This document shows, piece after piece, positions 6,463 to 7,962 of a stretch of DNA of 7,962 bases (position 1 is its first letter; each line of letters starts with the position of its first letter). The position numbers and the translations under genes are program-made. This DNA is from PFJX01 sp964440155 (lineage in GTDB: Bacteria > Pseudomonadota > Gammaproteobacteria > Burkholderiales > Thiobacillaceae): NCBI GenBank assembly GCA_964440155.1, contig CAYTRH010000131.1:1-7962 (forward strand). Reading direction: 5' to 3'. The notes below the pieces were generated by a model. The model was not told the origin of the DNA. It did no database searches and saw only the letters and a program-made list of their open reading frames with translations.

Positions 6463-7551
6463 ATGTACCGTCTGATCCATCTGTTGCTGCTTGTGGCGCT
6501 CACCGTTCCGGCCGCCTGGGCGCAGCGCGTCAAGGACATCGCCAGCATCGACGGCGTGCGCGTCAACCAGTTGATCGGCTACGGCATCGTGGTCGGCCTG
6601 GACGGCACCGGCGATTCCAGTCTGGATGTCACCAACCAGAGCCTGGCCAGCATGCTGGGCCAGTTGGGCCTGCACCAGGAGGCACGCCAGCTCAAGGCCA
6701 AGAACGTCGCCGCGGTGATGCTCACCGCCACGCTGCCGCCGTTCGCGCGGCCGGGGCAGTTGCTGGACGTGACCGTGTCCAGTCTGGGCAACGCCAAGAG
6801 CCTGCGCGGCGGCACGCTGCTGATGAGTCCGCTGAAAGGCGCGGATGGCCAGGTGTACGCGGTGGCCCAGGGCAATCTGCTGGTCGGTGGCGCCGGCGCA
6901 GCCGCCGGCGGTTCCTCGGCGCAGATCAACCATCTGGCCGCCGGCCGCATCCCCGGCGGTGCCACGGTGGAACGCGCGGTGGCCACGCCGTTGGGGCAGG
7001 GCGATTTCGTGCATCTGGAGTTGAAGGAGGCCGACTTCACCACCGCCGCCCGGCTGATGCAGGCGGTGGATGCGGCGTTCGGCCAGGGGGCGGCCATCGC
7101 GCTGAACGCGCGCACCGTCCGGGTGAAGGCGCCCGGCGATCCCGGCCAGCGCGTGATGTTCCTGTCGCGCCTGGAGAACCTCCGCCTCGATGTCGGTACG
7201 CCGACGCCGCGGGTGATCATCAACCCGCGCACCGGCTCGGTGGTGATGAACCAGATGGTGACCGTGGAGGCGTGCGCCATCGCCCATGGCAACCTGTCGG
7301 TGACCGTGACCGTCGACCCGCAGGTGTCGCAGCCCGGTGCGCTCGCCGGCGGCCAGACCGTGGTCACCGAGCGCGCCGACGTGCAGGTCAAGAACGAGCG
7401 CGGCGAACTGGTGGTGTTGCCGGCATCGGCCTCGCTCAACGACGTGGTCAAGGCGCTCAACGCGGTCGGTGCGACGCCGCAGGATCTGCTCGCCATCCTG
7501 CAGGCCATGAAGGCGGCCGGTGCGCTGCGCGCGGAACTGGAGGTGATCTGA
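6463..7551 (+). CDS. flgI: FlgI, flagellar P-ring protein
   Basis: A 362-residue periplasmic protein that forms the P ring in the peptidoglycan layer around the rod. Residues 1-20 are a Sec signal peptide with probable cleavage after AAWA, leaving QRVKDIASIDGVR, the usual mature start. NQLIGYGIVVGLDGTGD is the strongest family motif, and the end, LNDVVKALNAVGATPQDLLAILQAMKAAGALRAELEVI in sequence, is canonical. The frame stays open far upstream across flgH, but only ATG 6463 gives a signal peptide, with GAGG (6453-6456) six bases before it. Only one cysteine, C271, is present in the whole protein; enterobacterial FlgI has two that form a disulfide. The stop overlaps the flgJ start by one base. 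Confidence 0.97.
   Translation: MYRLIHLLLLVALTVPAAWAQRVKDIASIDGVRVNQLIGYGIVVGLDGTGDSSLDVTNQSLASMLGQLGLHQEARQLKAKNVAAVMLTATLPPFARPGQLLDVTVSSLGNAKSLRGGTLLMSPLKGADGQVYAVAQGNLLVGGAGAAAGGSSAQINHLAAGRIPGGATVERAVATPLGQGDFVHLELKEADFTTAARLMQAVDAAFGQGAAIALNARTVRVKAPGDPGQRVMFLSRLENLRLDVGTPTPRVIINPRTGSVVMNQMVTVEACAIAHGNLSVTVTVDPQVSQPGALAGGQTVVTERADVQVKNERGELVVLPASASLNDVVKALNAVGATPQDLLAILQAMKAAGALRAELEVI
7539..7548 (+). promoter_or_regulatory. Extended ribosome binding site of flgJ inside flgI
   Basis: GGAGGTGATC is fully complementary over ten bases to the conserved 3' end of 16S rRNA. It also encodes the last residues of FlgI (part of LEVI). The GGAGG core ends seven bases before ATG 7551, confirming the flgJ start. 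Confidence 0.75.
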
Positions 7552-7962
7552 TGCTCGCCGGCATCGGCGCGCACGACGACCACCGCCACCTGGCGGTCGG
7601 CCTGGCGGATGCCCAGGCGCTGAAGAGCCGCGCGCAGGCCGGCGACCGCCAAGCGCTGGGTGACGTCGCGCGTCAGTTCGAGGCGCTGATGGTCACGCAG
7701 ATGCTGAAGACGCTGCGCGAGACCCGCTTCGCCGACGAGGACGATCCGTTTTCCGGCGGCGACGCCGGCCGCCTGTACCGCGATCTGCTCGACCAGCAAT
7801 GGGCGCGTGCGGTCACTCAGGGGCGTGGACTGGGCCTGGCCGACATGATGGTGAAGGCGCTGGCGCCGGATGCCGTCGCCGATGACAGGCCGCGGGTGCA
7901 GGGCGACGGCGAGCGTCCGGCGTCGGCGCCGGCGCGTGCCCCCACGGTGGCGGCGGCCGAAT
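7551..7962 (+). CDS. flgJ: FlgJ, rod-binding/rod-cap protein, 3' end cut by window
   Basis: The first 137 codons of FlgJ, open to the window edge. The rod-binding domain runs from about residue 38 to 103: VARQFEALMVTQMLKTLRE, then DDPFSGGDAGRLYRDLLDQQWA, then GRGLGLADMMVKAL. This N-terminal half caps the rod during assembly and acts in the periplasm after type III export; there is no Sec signal. Residues 104-137 are a Pro/Ala/Arg/Asp-rich linker. In most gammaproteobacteria a glucosaminidase domain that opens the peptidoglycan follows; whether it is present here cannot be seen. The ATG overlaps the last base of the flgI stop (TGATG), so translation is probably coupled. Confidence 0.94.
   Translation, partial: MLAGIGAHDDHRHLAVGLADAQALKSRAQAGDRQALGDVARQFEALMVTQMLKTLRETRFADEDDPFSGGDAGRLYRDLLDQQWARAVTQGRGLGLADMMVKALAPDAVADDRPRVQGDGERPASAPARAPTVAAAE

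Noticed and set aside
7024..7030. AAGGAGG inside flgI as a ribosome site for a hidden gene
   Set aside because: No ATG, GTG or TTG follows at a workable distance, and the flgI frame is fully explained.
1..7962. Mobile elements, CRISPR arrays, tRNA or rRNA genes, phage or defence genes
   Set aside because: No transposase, terminal repeats, spaced repeats or RNA gene signatures were seen; the window is almost fully occupied by flagellar genes in conserved order.

Overview
This is an ordinary but complete-looking stretch of a proximal-rod/hook flagellar operon from a GC-rich, Gram-negative, polarly flagellated type of bacterium. All genes lie on the + strand: a diguanylate cyclase gene whose 5' end is cut by the window, then flgB, flgC, flgD, flgE, flgF, flgG, flgH, flgI and the first part of flgJ. 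The L-ring and P-ring genes (flgH, flgI) mean there is an outer membrane. High GC, the protein flavour and a sigma-54-type promoter in front of flgB together suggest a gammaproteobacterium. Lysobacterales/Xanthomonadales (Xanthomonas/Lysobacter/Rhodanobacter relatives) is my best guess, at moderate confidence and without any database search.

Layout. Bases 1-1243 hold a cytoplasmic GGDEF protein: an all-helical N-terminal region of no named family, a coiled coil, and a catalytic GGDEF domain with an intact GGEEF signature and an inhibitory RxxD site. Bases 1244-1395 (152 nt) are the only real intergenic region. It holds a nested inverted repeat just after the stop (candidate terminator), a perfect 12-bp palindrome, and a sigma-54 promoter matching 16 of 17 consensus positions with ideal GG-N10-GC spacing. 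A 6-bp hairpin there overlaps both the -12 element and the flgB ribosome binding site. From 1396 on, genes follow each other with gaps of 8 to 34 nt, and flgI and flgJ overlap by one base. Several Shine-Dalgarno sites overlap the preceding stop codon. This looks like one transcription unit driven from the flgB promoter.

How the genes work together. FlgB and FlgC build the proximal rod, with FlgF after them. FlgG makes the distal rod, and FlgD caps the growing hook made of FlgE. FlgI (P ring, periplasm, Sec-exported) and FlgH (L ring, outer-membrane lipoprotein) form the bushing around the rod. FlgJ caps the rod during assembly and, in most gammaproteobacteria, cuts peptidoglycan with a C-terminal domain that would lie beyond the window. 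The axial proteins lack Sec signals and go through the flagellar type III export apparatus; FlgH and FlgI carry Sec signal peptides.

No undescribed biological system was found. The points most worth a second look are the promoter/hairpin arrangement at flgB, the diguanylate cyclase next to a sigma-54 flagellar operon, and a FlgI with only one cysteine.
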